A stretch of 64,000 nucleotides of DNA from Aptenodytes patagonicus (lineage: Eukaryota > Chordata > Aves > Sphenisciformes > Spheniscidae): NCBI RefSeq assembly GCF_965638725.1, contig NC_134973.1, positions 6,382,491-6,446,490 on the forward strand, written 5' to 3'. The notes under the pieces are model-generated. The model was not told the DNA's origin. It did no database searches and saw nothing but the letters and a program-made list of their open reading frames with translations. The position numbers and the translations under genes were made by a program. Shown here piece after piece: positions 50,541 to 60,029 of this stretch (positions within the stretch are counted from its first letter, which is position 1; every line of letters starts with the position of its first letter).

Positions 50541-51359
50541 TCGCTGGCAGCTCCCTCCTTCCCTCTCTGTCGTTATCCTTGCATTCCTCGTTGTCTCTCC
50601 ATCTCATGCCTCATGCTTTCTCGCTACACCCCCGCTGTCCAGCTGGCTGCCACTTTTCTAGTGTCCTGCACCCTGCTTCTCATTTTTGGCGGCCTCCTCC
50701 TCTGCTCAGCAGCCCGTTGCTCCAGGAGCCGACTGACTGACCGTCTGTTCCCCGCTGAACTGACGAGCACAGCTCCGGGAACAACTGCTGACATGTCCCA
50801 GGGGCAGGGTAGCGTCAGAGGCTCCAAGCCCTGGAGCAGACTTGCTCCTGGGACTTGTTACGTGCATGACTGAATAAACACTTGCTGTCTCCTTTGCCCT
50901 CACGGCTGCATTTGCACTTCCTTTGCACCGGGTAAGGGGCCGTAATGGAGCCCAGGGGAGGAGGTGATGCACTGGGGGGGTTGGGCGATGGCCCCCTGTT
51001 CCTGCTGGGCTCCAGCTGTGGGCTGGGGCCGGAGGAGCCCCAGGGGTGGGCAGTGGGGCTGGAGGAGCCCCAGTGCGGGTAGTGAGGCTGATGGTGACAG
51101 CCTCTCCCTGTAACAGGGCTGTGTTGCCAGAGTAGCTGCGGGCTACTGTGGGGCTGGTGGTGGGGCTGCCGGTGTGAGCCAAGGGAGGAGCGGAGCGGTC
51201 ACCAAGCGAGGGGGGCAGTGAAGCCGGCAGGGGTCCACGCCGTGTTGGAGCGGTGGCTGCCCGGAGCCGCGCTGGGAAGCGCAGGACTGCGCTGAGGGCT
51301 CGGTAGGGCTTCCGAGTGCGTCGGCGGGGGGAGAACGGTGTCCCCGCAGGGTTAGAGGG

Positions 51360-51650
51360 TGGGAAGGCTGCCTCCGTGGCATGCCGGGAGCTGTGGTCTT
51401 GGGGCACGGGGCTTCCGGTCGGCCCTGTTGGTTCCCCGGAGCATGCCAGGAGGTGTAGTTTTCGCGGACGTGGCTGCTGGGCAGCCACATGGCTCTCGGG
51501 CGTGTGCGACGCGGCGTAGTCCTTGCTACTGCCGCGGCCTCCGCGGCGCGACACGAGGTGTAGTTTTGTTGCTGGTTTCGTGTGGTTTTCCGCAGGCTTC
51601 CCACTGCGCCCAGTTCCCAAAAAACCGTGCGGCCGCGCCTCGGAGCGCAT
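51360..51650 (+). promoter_or_regulatory. CpG-rich block with ZNF143/THAP11-like and ETS-like motifs
   Basis: GCATGCCGGGAGCTGTGGT at 51379-51397 and GCATGCCAGGAGGTGTAGT at 51441-51459 resemble the reverse complement of the ACTACAnnTCCCAGnnTGC element bound by ZNF143 and THAP11. A third, weaker copy (GAGGTGTAGTTTT) is at 51555-51567. GCTTCCGG at 51410-51417 fits an ETS core. Such motifs are typical of TATA-less CpG-island promoters. No gene start on either strand could be matched to it. Confidence 0.45.
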
Positions 51651-51654
51651 GTCC

Positions 51655-53500
51655 CTGCTCTCGCTACTACCTCCCAACGACCAAAATTCGGTACTGCAGC
51701 TCAGGTGCCGCGCATACGCAGTGGCGCGTCCCCCGCGCTCGCTGCTGCCTCCAGGCGACGGGAGCGGGGTACTGTAGGTGGAGCGCCGCGCATGCGCGGT
51801 GAAGTGTCACACCGCGCTCGCTACTGCCGCCGAGCGACAATAACGCGGTACTACAGGTGGGGAACCGTGCATTCCCGGTGGCGCGACTCCGTGCTCGCTG
51901 CTGCCTCCTGATGAGCAACTTGGGGCACTGCAGGTGCGGCGCTGCATATCCGCGGTGGCGCGTTCCCTCGCGCTCGCTGCTGCCTCCAGGCGACCGAACG
52001 TGGTACTGCAGATTAAGCGCCGCGCATGCGCAATGGAGTGTCACGCCGTGCTCGCTGCTGTCGCCCAACGACCAAAAATCGGTACTGCAGCTCAAGTGCC
52101 GCGCATGCGCATTTTGGGCGTTCCCCTGCGCTCGCTGCTGCCTCCTGGCGACTGTAACGTGGTACTGCATGTGGGGCGCCGCGCATGCGCAGTGAAGTGT
52201 CACGCCGCGCTCGCTACTGCCTCCCAACGACCAAATGTTGGTACTGCAGCCCAGGTGCTGCGCATGCGCGGTAGCGCGTTTCCAGCGCTCGCTGGTGCTT
52301 CCCGGAGGCCAAAATGAGGTACTACAAGTGGAGCATTGCGCATGCGCAGTAGAGTGTCACGGCGCGCTCGCTTCTGCCACCCAATGACCAAGGCGCGGTA
52401 CTGCAGCTCAAGTGCCGCGCATGCGCAGTGGCGCGGTCCCCCGCGCTCGCTGCTGCCCCCAGGTGACCGGAGCGGAGTACTGCAGGTGGAACGCCGCGCA
52501 TGCGCGGTGAAGTGCCACGTCCCGCTCGCTACTGCCACCCAGCGACCAAAACGCCGTACCGCAGCTCAGGTGCCGCGCATGCGCACTAGCGCGTTTCTCG
52601 CTCGCTGCTGCCTCCCGGCGACCAAAATGAGGTACTGCAGGTGTAGCACCGCGCATGCGCGGTGGCGTGTCACGCCGTGCTCGCTACTGCTTCCCAACGA
52701 CCAAAACCGGTACTGCAGCTCAGGTACTGCGCATGCGCACTGGGGCGTTCCCCCGCGCTCGCTGCTGCCTCACGGCGACCGTAACGTGGTACTGCAGGTG
52801 GAGTGCCGCCCATGCGCGGTGGCGCCGCGACACCCATCTCACTGCTGCCGCCGCCTGGTGACCAAAACTCGGTACTGCAGATCGGGCGCCGCGCATGCGC
52901 GGTTGAGCACGCTGCCACCGCTCGCTGCTGCCGCCGGGTAACCAAAGTGCGGTCGTGCAGCCTGAGTATTATGCATGCGCAGTGGCGCGGGGTGGGTCGC
53001 TAAAGTGCGCCCTCGCTGCTGCCGCCCAGAGACCAAAATCCGGTACCGTAGCACAGGCCCCGCACATGGGCGGTGGTGCGCGTCCCCGCCTTGCTCGCTG
53101 CTGTCGCCCGACGACCAAAGAGCAGTACTGCGGGTAGGCGCTGTGCATGCGTGGAGGCACCACTGTGCTCCACGTTGTCGTCTGCTGGTAACAGCAATGC
53201 GATGCTGCGCTGCCTGCGAGGTGATGCCGCCGCGCTCGTTGCTGCCTCCCGCTAAGGAAATGCCACTGCCGCCCCATGTGCGCAGTGTCTGTGGGCGCTC
53301 GGTGCACAAAGCGCGGAACTGCAGCGCCAGTGCCGCTCCCGGGCTCGCGCTGCCCGGCGGGTTCTCCCTCCTGCTGCCGCCTGGTGGCCGAAGCCCGGTA
53401 CTGCAGCGCCGCCACTGCCCAGGTGCGCAGCAGCGCCGCCGCCGCCTTCCCTGCTGCCCCCTCGTGGCCAAAATGCGGTACTGCAGCCTGGCGATCGCAC
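51655..53500 (+). repeat. ~79-bp CpG-rich minisatellite, about 23 copies, NRF1-like palindromes
   Basis: Landmarks recur every 76-90 bases: CGCTCGCTGCTGCC, then CGACCAAAA, then GGTACTGCAG, then CCGCGCATGCGCA/GG. The GCGCATGCGC core is intact in most copies between 51788 and 52975 and decays towards both ends (e.g. TGCATATCCGC near 51943, GCACATGGGC near 53062). Neighbouring copies alternate between two subtypes, so the true period is a dimer of about 157 bases. The long ORFs on both strands here are a by-product of GC richness and change frame from copy to copy. Confidence 0.9.
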
Positions 53501-53540
53501 GCCGCCTCTGACCCCTCCGGCACGGTGCCCGGGAGCAGCA

Positions 53541-54628
53541 TGGCGGTGCGCTGGCCACCGGTGAGGTGAGCGAGCCCCTTCGGGAGATGCGGGGGTGTCT
53601 CCTGCCCGCTGGCTGCCCGAGGGTGGCGGGACGGGAAGCTTTAAACTGCCCGCTGTGGCAGGCTGCCGATCCACTGCAGGCGAGCCGGGTGAGGGCAGCC
53701 CCAGGGACTTACCCGAGAGCTGATAGAAGGGAAGAGAGGAAGGAGGTGGACACCCTCCCAGGCGCAGGCACTGGGTGCCTCCGCAACTCACCAGAGCTCC
53801 CCCTGAGCCTCCCCCGGCCCCGCTTGCCCTGTGCAGCTGCCCCCAGCTCCAGCACCTCCCCTGAAGCCTGTCCCATATCCCCAGGCCGCCCCCAAGCCCT
53901 GTCATGAAGGCCGCAAGCTGGCCCTCGAATGTGTGTGATTCTCCCTTAATGCGGGTGCCATTAGCAGCAGTGTGGGGAAGGAGCGGCGTCTCCAGAAGCC
54001 CCTGCAGAAGCAGGGGGTCTGGCCAGGGATGATCTACGGTAATAACGGGCACCGCTTCTTCTTTCCCTCTCCCAGAGGCCGTGCTGAGGACGCAGTTTTC
54101 CATTCCTCCCCTGGGGATGCCATTGACTGCACCCGCCTCAGGCTTGCGTGGGTTGTCTCTGCCCGGCCTTGCTCTCCTCGCAGCATGGGGGCGAAAAGGG
54201 TCAGGTGGAGCACTTACTGGCAGTGGACAGGAGCTGCTGCAGTTGAAGCTGGAGAGGCCAGAGAAAGGTAAAGAAGAAGAAATCGAAGGCTATCCGGCTG
54301 GCAGCTGCCTCCCGCTGCAGGCAAGAGAGAACCTGCCTCTCTGGGTGAGGAAGGATCCTTCTTCGTAGTCTGCAGCAGGTCAGACCACCAACTTGCACCG
54401 CGGGGTCTGTATGTGTCACCAGCAGCATGATACGGCCACGTAGTGTGCGAGTGAGCGAGGCTACGTGTCTAGAAAGCCTCATCTCGTAAGAGCTGTGAGA
54501 CACTCACATATTCTCTTAGGTGGAGGACAGCCAAGCGACCGGAGTTAGAGGAGGAAGAGAGGAGAGAAGGAGACAAGAAGCGTCTGAACTGGCAAAGTCT
54601 CCCGGCAGTGCTGAGAGCGAGAGCTGTG
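53541..54628 (+). other. Exon-like blocks of unit 1, gene unknown
   Basis: After the minisatellite, ATGGCGGTGCGCTGG at 53541 precedes a GTGAGC donor. Further blocks lie between consensus splice sites: 54076-54267 (CTCTCCCAG acceptor, GTAAAG donor) and 54520-54628 (TCTCTTAG acceptor, GTGAGT donor). Each aligns with sequence in unit 2. The reading frame is not kept between the copies, because of indels that are not multiples of three. I recognise no protein. It may be a non-coding transcript or a decayed gene family. Confidence 0.35.
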
Positions 54629-54639
54629 GTGAGTCCCGG

Positions 54640-56110
54640 GCCCTCCCTGCCCCTCCCCTGTCCCCCTCTCTTTCCCACACTGCTGTGATTTTTTTTTGCT
54701 TCCCTGTACCTCTCCTCTTCTCTCTATTCTTTTGTCCTGCTCCCTCTTCCTCTCTCCCTTTCTTTCTCCTGTTGTCCTGCTCCCTTTTCTTTTTCTCTGA
54801 GCTTTTGTCCTGCTCCCTCTCCCTCCTTTTTTTTCACCCTCTGTCTCTGTCCTGTAGCCCATCGCTGTTTTTTCCTTTTCCATCTCTATGTCCTGCTCCC
54901 TGTCCTTGTTTCTCTTTCCCTTTGTTCTGCCTCCTGTCCTTTTTTCCTTTCTTGCTCCATATCTCTGTCCTGCTCCCTATCCCCACCCCTGTGTTTCTCT
55001 GTCTTTCTCCTTGCCTTTCCCCTTATTTCTCTGTCTTGTTCCCTGTTTGGTTTGTTGGTTCTCTATCACTCTGTCCTGCTCCCTGTCACTGTTTTTTCTC
55101 ACTCCATCTGTCCTGCAGCCCAGTGCTGTTTTTTCCCTCTCCATCTCTGTCCTGTTCCGTGTCTCTTATTTTTGCCTGTCTTTCACTTTGTCCTGTCTCC
55201 CTGTCCCTTTTTTCTCTTTCTGTATCACCTTGTCTTGCTCCCTGTACCTGTCTTTCTCTTACAATCTGTGTCCTGCTCCTTGTCCTTCTTCTTCCCCTGT
55301 CATCCACCATCCTTCTTTCCCTGTCATCCCTCATCCTTCTTCCTGCCTTTCTTTTTTCTCTTTCTATCCTTCTGCCCCAATGCTTCTTTCTCCACCTCTG
55401 TCCTGCTCCCTGCCCCTTGTTTCCTCTCACTGTCCCCTGTCCTGCTTCCTGTCGTTGTTTTTTCTGTCTTTATTTCTCTATCCTGCTGCCTGTCCAGTTG
55501 TTTCTTGCTATACCTCCCTGTCCAGCTGGCTCTCCCTTTTTTGCTTTCTCTCCTCCTCTGCCCTGCTTCCTGGCCCTTTTTTCTCTCCCTCTCTCTCTGT
55601 CCTCTAGTCCGTTGCTGGTTTTTTTTTCTTCTTTTCCTTCTTGGTCTCTTTGTACAGATCTGACCCTTTCTTTATTTCTCAATCCCTTTGTCCTGGTCCC
55701 TGTCCTTTTTCTCTCTCTGTCTGTCCCCTGCGCCCTGTCACCATCTTTGACCCTTCTTTCTTCTTCCTCTCCTTCCCCCTGCAATCTCTCTATCCCTCTG
55801 TCCTACTCGCCGACCCGACATTTTCTTGTGCTCTCTCTCTGCAGGGCTCCTCGTCCCTATTTTTCTTGATTTCTCTACCTCTCTGACCTTTTCTTTCTGA
55901 CCTTTCTTTCTCTCTCTGCTCCTCAGTCTTCTCCCTTGTCTTATTTTTCTCTTTCTAGTCCTCTGTCCTGCTCCCCATCACTGTATTTTCTTTCTTAATT
56001 TCTCTGCCCCGCTCCCCATCCCTCTCTTTCTCTCTCCATAGCTCTGTGCAGCTCCCCATCCCTCTCTCTCTCCCTCCCTCTCTGTCATTATCCTTGCATC
56101 CCTCGTTGTC
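54640..56110 (+). repeat. Long pyrimidine tract of unit 1
   Basis: Almost 1.5 kb in which purines are rare on the plus strand. It is made of diverged copies of a CTGTCCTGCTCCCTGTCC-like motif about every 45-60 bases, with T runs between. The 449-codon open frame here encodes only Leu/Ser/Phe/Pro/Cys low complexity and is not credible as a protein. Confidence 0.85.
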
Positions 56111-56840
56111 TTATACACATTAATGAATAAAACACGTGCTGTCTCCTTTGCACTCATGGCTGTGTTTGTAGTCTTTTGTACTTGGTGAGGGGCTGTCAGA
56201 GAGGCCAGGGGAGCAGGTTACATAGCGGGTGTAAGGGGCCATGGCTGCAGCTGAGGGAGCCCCAGGTGGGGCCAGTGAGGCTGATGTTGATGGCCCCTCT
56301 GTGTAAAAGGGCTGCAGCTCCAGGGGATGGTGCTGCTGGGGCATGCCTGTACGAGAATGCTGATGAGCTGCAAGGATGTTTCCAACGGACAGGTTCACGG
56401 TCAGTTAGAGTCAGGCCCCATCAGGGCAGCTCCCAGGGATTTTCTGAGAGCTGGTGGAGAGAAAGCAGGAAGAGGGGCAGGAGATGGCTGCTCCGCCCCC
56501 TCCGGGTACCTGGAGGCCTTCCCACCCCCTGGAAAAGGTGCTGGGTGCCACCCCAACTCAACAAAGCTCCTCCAGCCCTGCTCACCCCGTGCAGCTGCTC
56601 CCAGCTCCAGCACCTCCCCTGAAGCCTGTTCCGTAGCCACAGACTACCCCCAAACGCTGCCCTCACGGCAGCAAGCTGGCCCTTGAATATGCTTTATTCT
56701 CCATAAATGCAGGTGCCATTAGCATCAGTTCAGGGAAAGAGTGGCGTCTCTAGCAGCTCCTGCAGAAGGAGGGGTTCCTGCCTGAGGAGAGCTACAGCCA
56801 TCACTGTGGATAACAGTTGCTTGTTCTTTCCCTCTCCCAG

Positions 56841-57393
56841 AGGCAGCACTGAGGACTCAGTTCCTCTCTGGGGATGCTGTTGACTGCATCTGGCTCAGGT
56901 TTGTGTGGGCCTTTGGCCTCATTCTCCTAGCAGCATGGGCAAAAAGGGACAGGCGGAGCACTTACTGGCTGTGGACAGGAGCTGCCACAGCTGAAGCTGG
57001 AGAGCCCAGAAAAAGGTAAAGCAGCTGAAGAATAAAATAAAGAACATCCAGCCAGCAGCTGCCTCCCGCTGCAGACAGGAGACAGCCTGCCTCTCCAGGT
57101 GGGGAAGGATCGCTCTTAGTGTAGTCCTCAGCAGATCGGATCACCAGTGTGCATGGCAGGGTCTGTATGCGTAACCAAAAGCACAGTACGGCCATGTAGT
57201 GTGTGCGCATGTGAGGCTGTGTATCTGGGAAGCCTAACGCCTAAGACACCAATCTATTCTCTTAGATGGTGGATGACAGTCAAGTGACCGGAGCTACAGA
57301 GGAGGAAGAGAGGGGGGAGGGAGAGGGGGAGACAGAGAAAGACATGTCCAAACTGTCAAATTCTCCCCACAGCTCCAGGAGCGGGACCTATGG
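56841..57393 (+). other. Exon-like blocks of unit 2, probably decayed
   Basis: Counterparts of the unit 1 blocks: 56841-57015 (CTCTCCCAG acceptor, GTAAAG donor) and 57266-57392 (TCTCTTAG acceptor, mutated donor). The second can be read as MVDDSQVTGATEEEER against VEDSQATGVRGG in unit 1, showing the copies drift out of frame. No known domain is visible. Confidence 0.3.
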
Positions 57394-57469
57394 AGAGTCC
57401 TGGACCCTTGGGGCTGTGTTGCCCCCTTCTGCATCCCGGTCACTCCCTGCTCCCGCTTCTCTTTCACTG

Positions 57470-58207
57470 CTGTAATTTTTCTGTTTCCCTGCACCTCTCC
57501 CTCTCTTGTTCTCCAAGTCCCCCTCTTTCTCTGTCGTTCTACCTCTCCATTTCCTTTTTCTCTCTGTGCTTCTGTCCTGTTCCCTGCCCCTCTTTTTTTT
57601 TTTTTTTTAAATCCTCTGTCCCACAGCCCATCACTGTTTTTGTCTTTCTCCATCTATCTGCCTGTCTTCCTATCCCAATTTTTTTTTAATTCATCTCCGC
57701 CTGTCCTTTAGCCCTTCACAATTCTGCCCCACCTCCTCTCCCCTCCCCCCCCCCCCCCCCATCTGGCTCCATGTCCCTATTTTTAAATCCCTCTCTGCCC
57801 TGTATTCTAGATATATGTCATCTTTCTTAGATTCTCTCGTTCCAGGTCCTGGTCCCTATGTTTTAATTTCTTTCCTCTCTGTCCCATAGCCCATTTTTGT
57901 CTTTATCGTTCTCTCCCTGTCCCTATTCTTTAATTCCTCTGTCTTTCCCCTTCAGCTCATGGAGGTTTTTTGGTATTTCTCAGTTTATCTCTGTCCACCT
58001 CACTGTCCACTTCTTTAATTCCTCCCTCTCTGCCCTGTGGCCCATCACTATTCTTTGTTTTCCTCCATCTCTCTCAGTCTGGTTCCCTGTCCCTTCCTCC
58101 TCTCTGGCCTGTTGCCCATCGCTATTTTTTCCCCTTCTGCCTCTCTCCCCATGGCTTCCTTTCCCTATTTTTCAATCCCCCCTCTCTGCGCTGTAGCCGG
58201 GCGCTGT
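57470..58207 (+). repeat. Pyrimidine tract of unit 2, left part
   Basis: C/T-rich plus strand with CTCTGTCCYGTNGCCCATC-like motifs repeating and a C run at 57747-57761. Interrupted at 58208 by the LTR and resuming at 59120. Confidence 0.8.
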
Positions 58208-59119
58208 TGTATTGGGTTTACGTGGCAAGGTTTTGTTAGCTGGGGTGGGGGGGCAGGGGCTGCAGGGGTGGGTTCTGTCAGAAGACACCAGGAGTTACCC
58301 CCATGTCGGGCACAGCTGGTTCCAGCTCCGAGATGGATCTGCTGCTGGTCAAAGCTGAGCCCATCAGTAATGCTGGTAGCACCTCTGTGATGAACATTTA
58401 AGAAGGGCTAAAAAATGCTGTGCAGAAGCTGTGATAGAGAAAATGTGAGTGTGAAACAGCCCTGCAGACACCAGGGTCAGTGAAAAAGGAGGGCGAGGAG
58501 GTGCTCCAGGCACTGGAACAGAGATTCCCCTGCAGCCCATGGTGAAGACCATGGTGACGCAGGTTGTCCCCCTGCAGCCCATGGAGGTCCACGGTGGAGC
58601 AGACATGCACCTGCAGCCTGTGGAGGACCCCATGCCAGAGCAGGTGGATGTGCCTGAAGGAAGCTGTGAGCCCGCACTGGAGCAGGCTCCTGTCAGCAGC
58701 TGTGGCCCCGTGGGGGGGACCCCACACCAGAGCAGAAAAAGAGCATGAGGAGGAAGGAGTGGCAGAGACAATGTGTGATGAACCAACTGCAACCCCTGCT
58801 CCTGTCCCCCTGCACTGCTCGGGGGTAGGATGTAGAGAAGTCAGGAGTGAAGATGAGCCCAGGATAAAAGAGTGGGGAGGGGGGAAGGTGTGTTTTAGAT
58901 TTGTTGTTATTTCTCATTATCCTACTCTGATTTTGAATGACAATAAATTCATTTCCCCGAGTTAAGCCTGTTCTGCCTGTGACAGGAATTGGTGAGTGAT
59001 CTCTTACCTCGACCCACAAGCTTTTTTGTTGTATTTTCTTCCCCTGTCTTGTTGAGGAGGGGGGGGTGACAGAGCAGCTTGGTGAGCACCTGGTGGCCAG
59101 CCAAGGTCAACCCACCACA
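58208..59119 (+). mobile_element. Solo LTR of an avian endogenous retrovirus
   Basis: Begins TGTATTGGGTTTACGTGG and ends CAACCCACCACA. In between are repeated CTGCAGCCCATGG/AGGTCCACGG-type blocks, an AATAAA at 58942-58947 and the GGAATTGGTGAGTGATCTC segment, all features of an LTR family I know from bird genomes. No internal retroviral genes flank it. Target-site duplications are not evident (GCTGT before, GTTTC after), perhaps because the surrounding low-complexity sequence has changed. Open frames inside it are not genes. Confidence 0.82.
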
Positions 59120-60010
59120 GTTTCCTTCCATCAGGCTCCTTGTCCCTATTTTTTAATTCTTGCCTATGTTTCTTGTACCCTGTTGCTTTTGAAACTTCCT
59201 TTCACCTCTCTATCCCTACCTTTAATTCTCGCATATGTTTCTTGGACCCAGTCGCTTTTTAAATTTTCTCGCCACCTTTCCCTCTCTCTGTCTCCCTGAC
59301 CTAATTCTAATTTCTTGCCAGTGTTTGTTGTACCCCGTCGCTTTTCAAATTTTCTTATGTCTCCCTCTATGCAGCTCCATGTACCTATTTTTTAATTCTT
59401 GTGTAAGAGTCTTGTATCCTGTTGCTTTCAAAATTTTCTTTCTACATCTCCCTCTATCCATCTCCCTGTCTGTAATTAATTCTTCCCTCTCTGTCCTGTA
59501 CCCTGTCACTTTTTAGACTTTCTTTCTACATCTCCCTCTTTCTATCTCCCTGTCCCTATTTGTTAGTTCTTGCCTACGTTTCTTGTACCCTGTCACTTTT
59601 TGAAATTTTCTTTCTATGTCTACCTCTATCTGGCTCCCTGTTTCTATTTTTTATTTCTTGCCTATGTTTCTTTTCCCCTATCACTTTAGAATTTTTCCCC
59701 GTCCCTTGTCTTGTGTTTATCTTGTTGTCCTGCTGGTCCCTTCTGCCTCTCTCTCCTGCTCCCTGTCTCTCTTATTTATTCCCCCGTCTCTCTCTCCCTG
59801 TGTTTTCCCTGCAATCTCTCTGCTCTCCTCTCTTTACACTGTTTTCCTGCTCCCCGTCCCTCTCTTGTTCACAGCGTCCTGTTTTCTGGCTCCCTGTCCC
59901 ACACCTCTTCTCTATGTCGCTCTGTCCTTTGTCCTGTTTTTCTCTTCCCTTGTCTCCCTCTGTCCTGCTGCATTTGGGCACTGAGCCTTGTAGCCAGCTC
60001 ACTGCCAGGA
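59120..60010 (+). repeat. Pyrimidine tract of unit 2, right part
   Basis: T-richer than the left part. A period of about 80-90 bases is visible from motifs such as CTTGTACCCTGTYRCTTTT and CTCCCTGTCCCTATTT. It ends shortly before the AATAAA at 60030. Confidence 0.8.
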
Positions 60011-60029
60011 TTTCTTATCTGCATTAATG

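Larger units (their letters stand above)
50873..56125 (+). repeat. Unit 1 of a multi-kilobase tandem duplication
   Basis: Runs from one AATAAA segment (50873-50878, followed by CACTTGCTGTCTCC) to the next (56126). In order it holds a G-rich block, a CpG island with minisatellite, an exon-like block ending in a GTGAGT donor at 54629, and a pyrimidine tract. The last 50 bases before 56126 match those before 50873 (TTATCCTTGCATCCCTCGTT type). Unit 2 aligns to it from about 53700 on. The extra ~2.6 kb of unit 1 is the minisatellite island. Confidence 0.75.
56126..60029 (+). repeat. Unit 2 of the tandem duplication
   Basis: Starts with AATAAA at 56126-56131 and a TGCTGTCTCCTTTG stretch matching unit 1. 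56400-57400 aligns with 53700-54640: shared landmarks are CACCTCCCCTGAAGCCTGT, GTGCCATTAGCA, CTTTCCCTCTCCCAGAGGC, GGAGCACTTACTGGC and GACCGGAGCTA. The pyrimidine tract follows from 57470 and is split by a solo LTR. It lacks the minisatellite island. The splice donor seen in unit 1 at 54629 is GAGAGT here (57393), so it is lost. Confidence 0.75.

Noticed and set aside
50706-51677. 323-codon ORF on the minus strand
   Set aside because: It lies in a GC-rich island where stops are rare, overlaps ORFs in other frames, has no domain and no matching frame in units 2 or 3.
51667-52941. Overlapping long ORFs on both strands of the minisatellite, with Cys-rich repeating peptides
   Set aside because: The unit length varies between copies and is not kept as a multiple of three, so frames shift from unit to unit. 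A repeat protein would keep the frame.
51655-53500. CRISPR-like regular repeats
   Set aside because: The repeats are contiguous 79-bp units without unique spacers, in a vertebrate genome.
54520-55869. 449-codon ORF on the plus strand
   Set aside because: After the first 37 codons it runs through the pyrimidine repeat and encodes only Leu/Ser/Phe/Pro/Cys low complexity. Absence of purines removes stop codons, so the length is a composition effect.
58539-58965. 69- and 133-codon ORFs inside the LTR
   Set aside because: They lie within a solo LTR, are low in complexity (repeated Gln/Pro-type blocks) and have no known viral domain.
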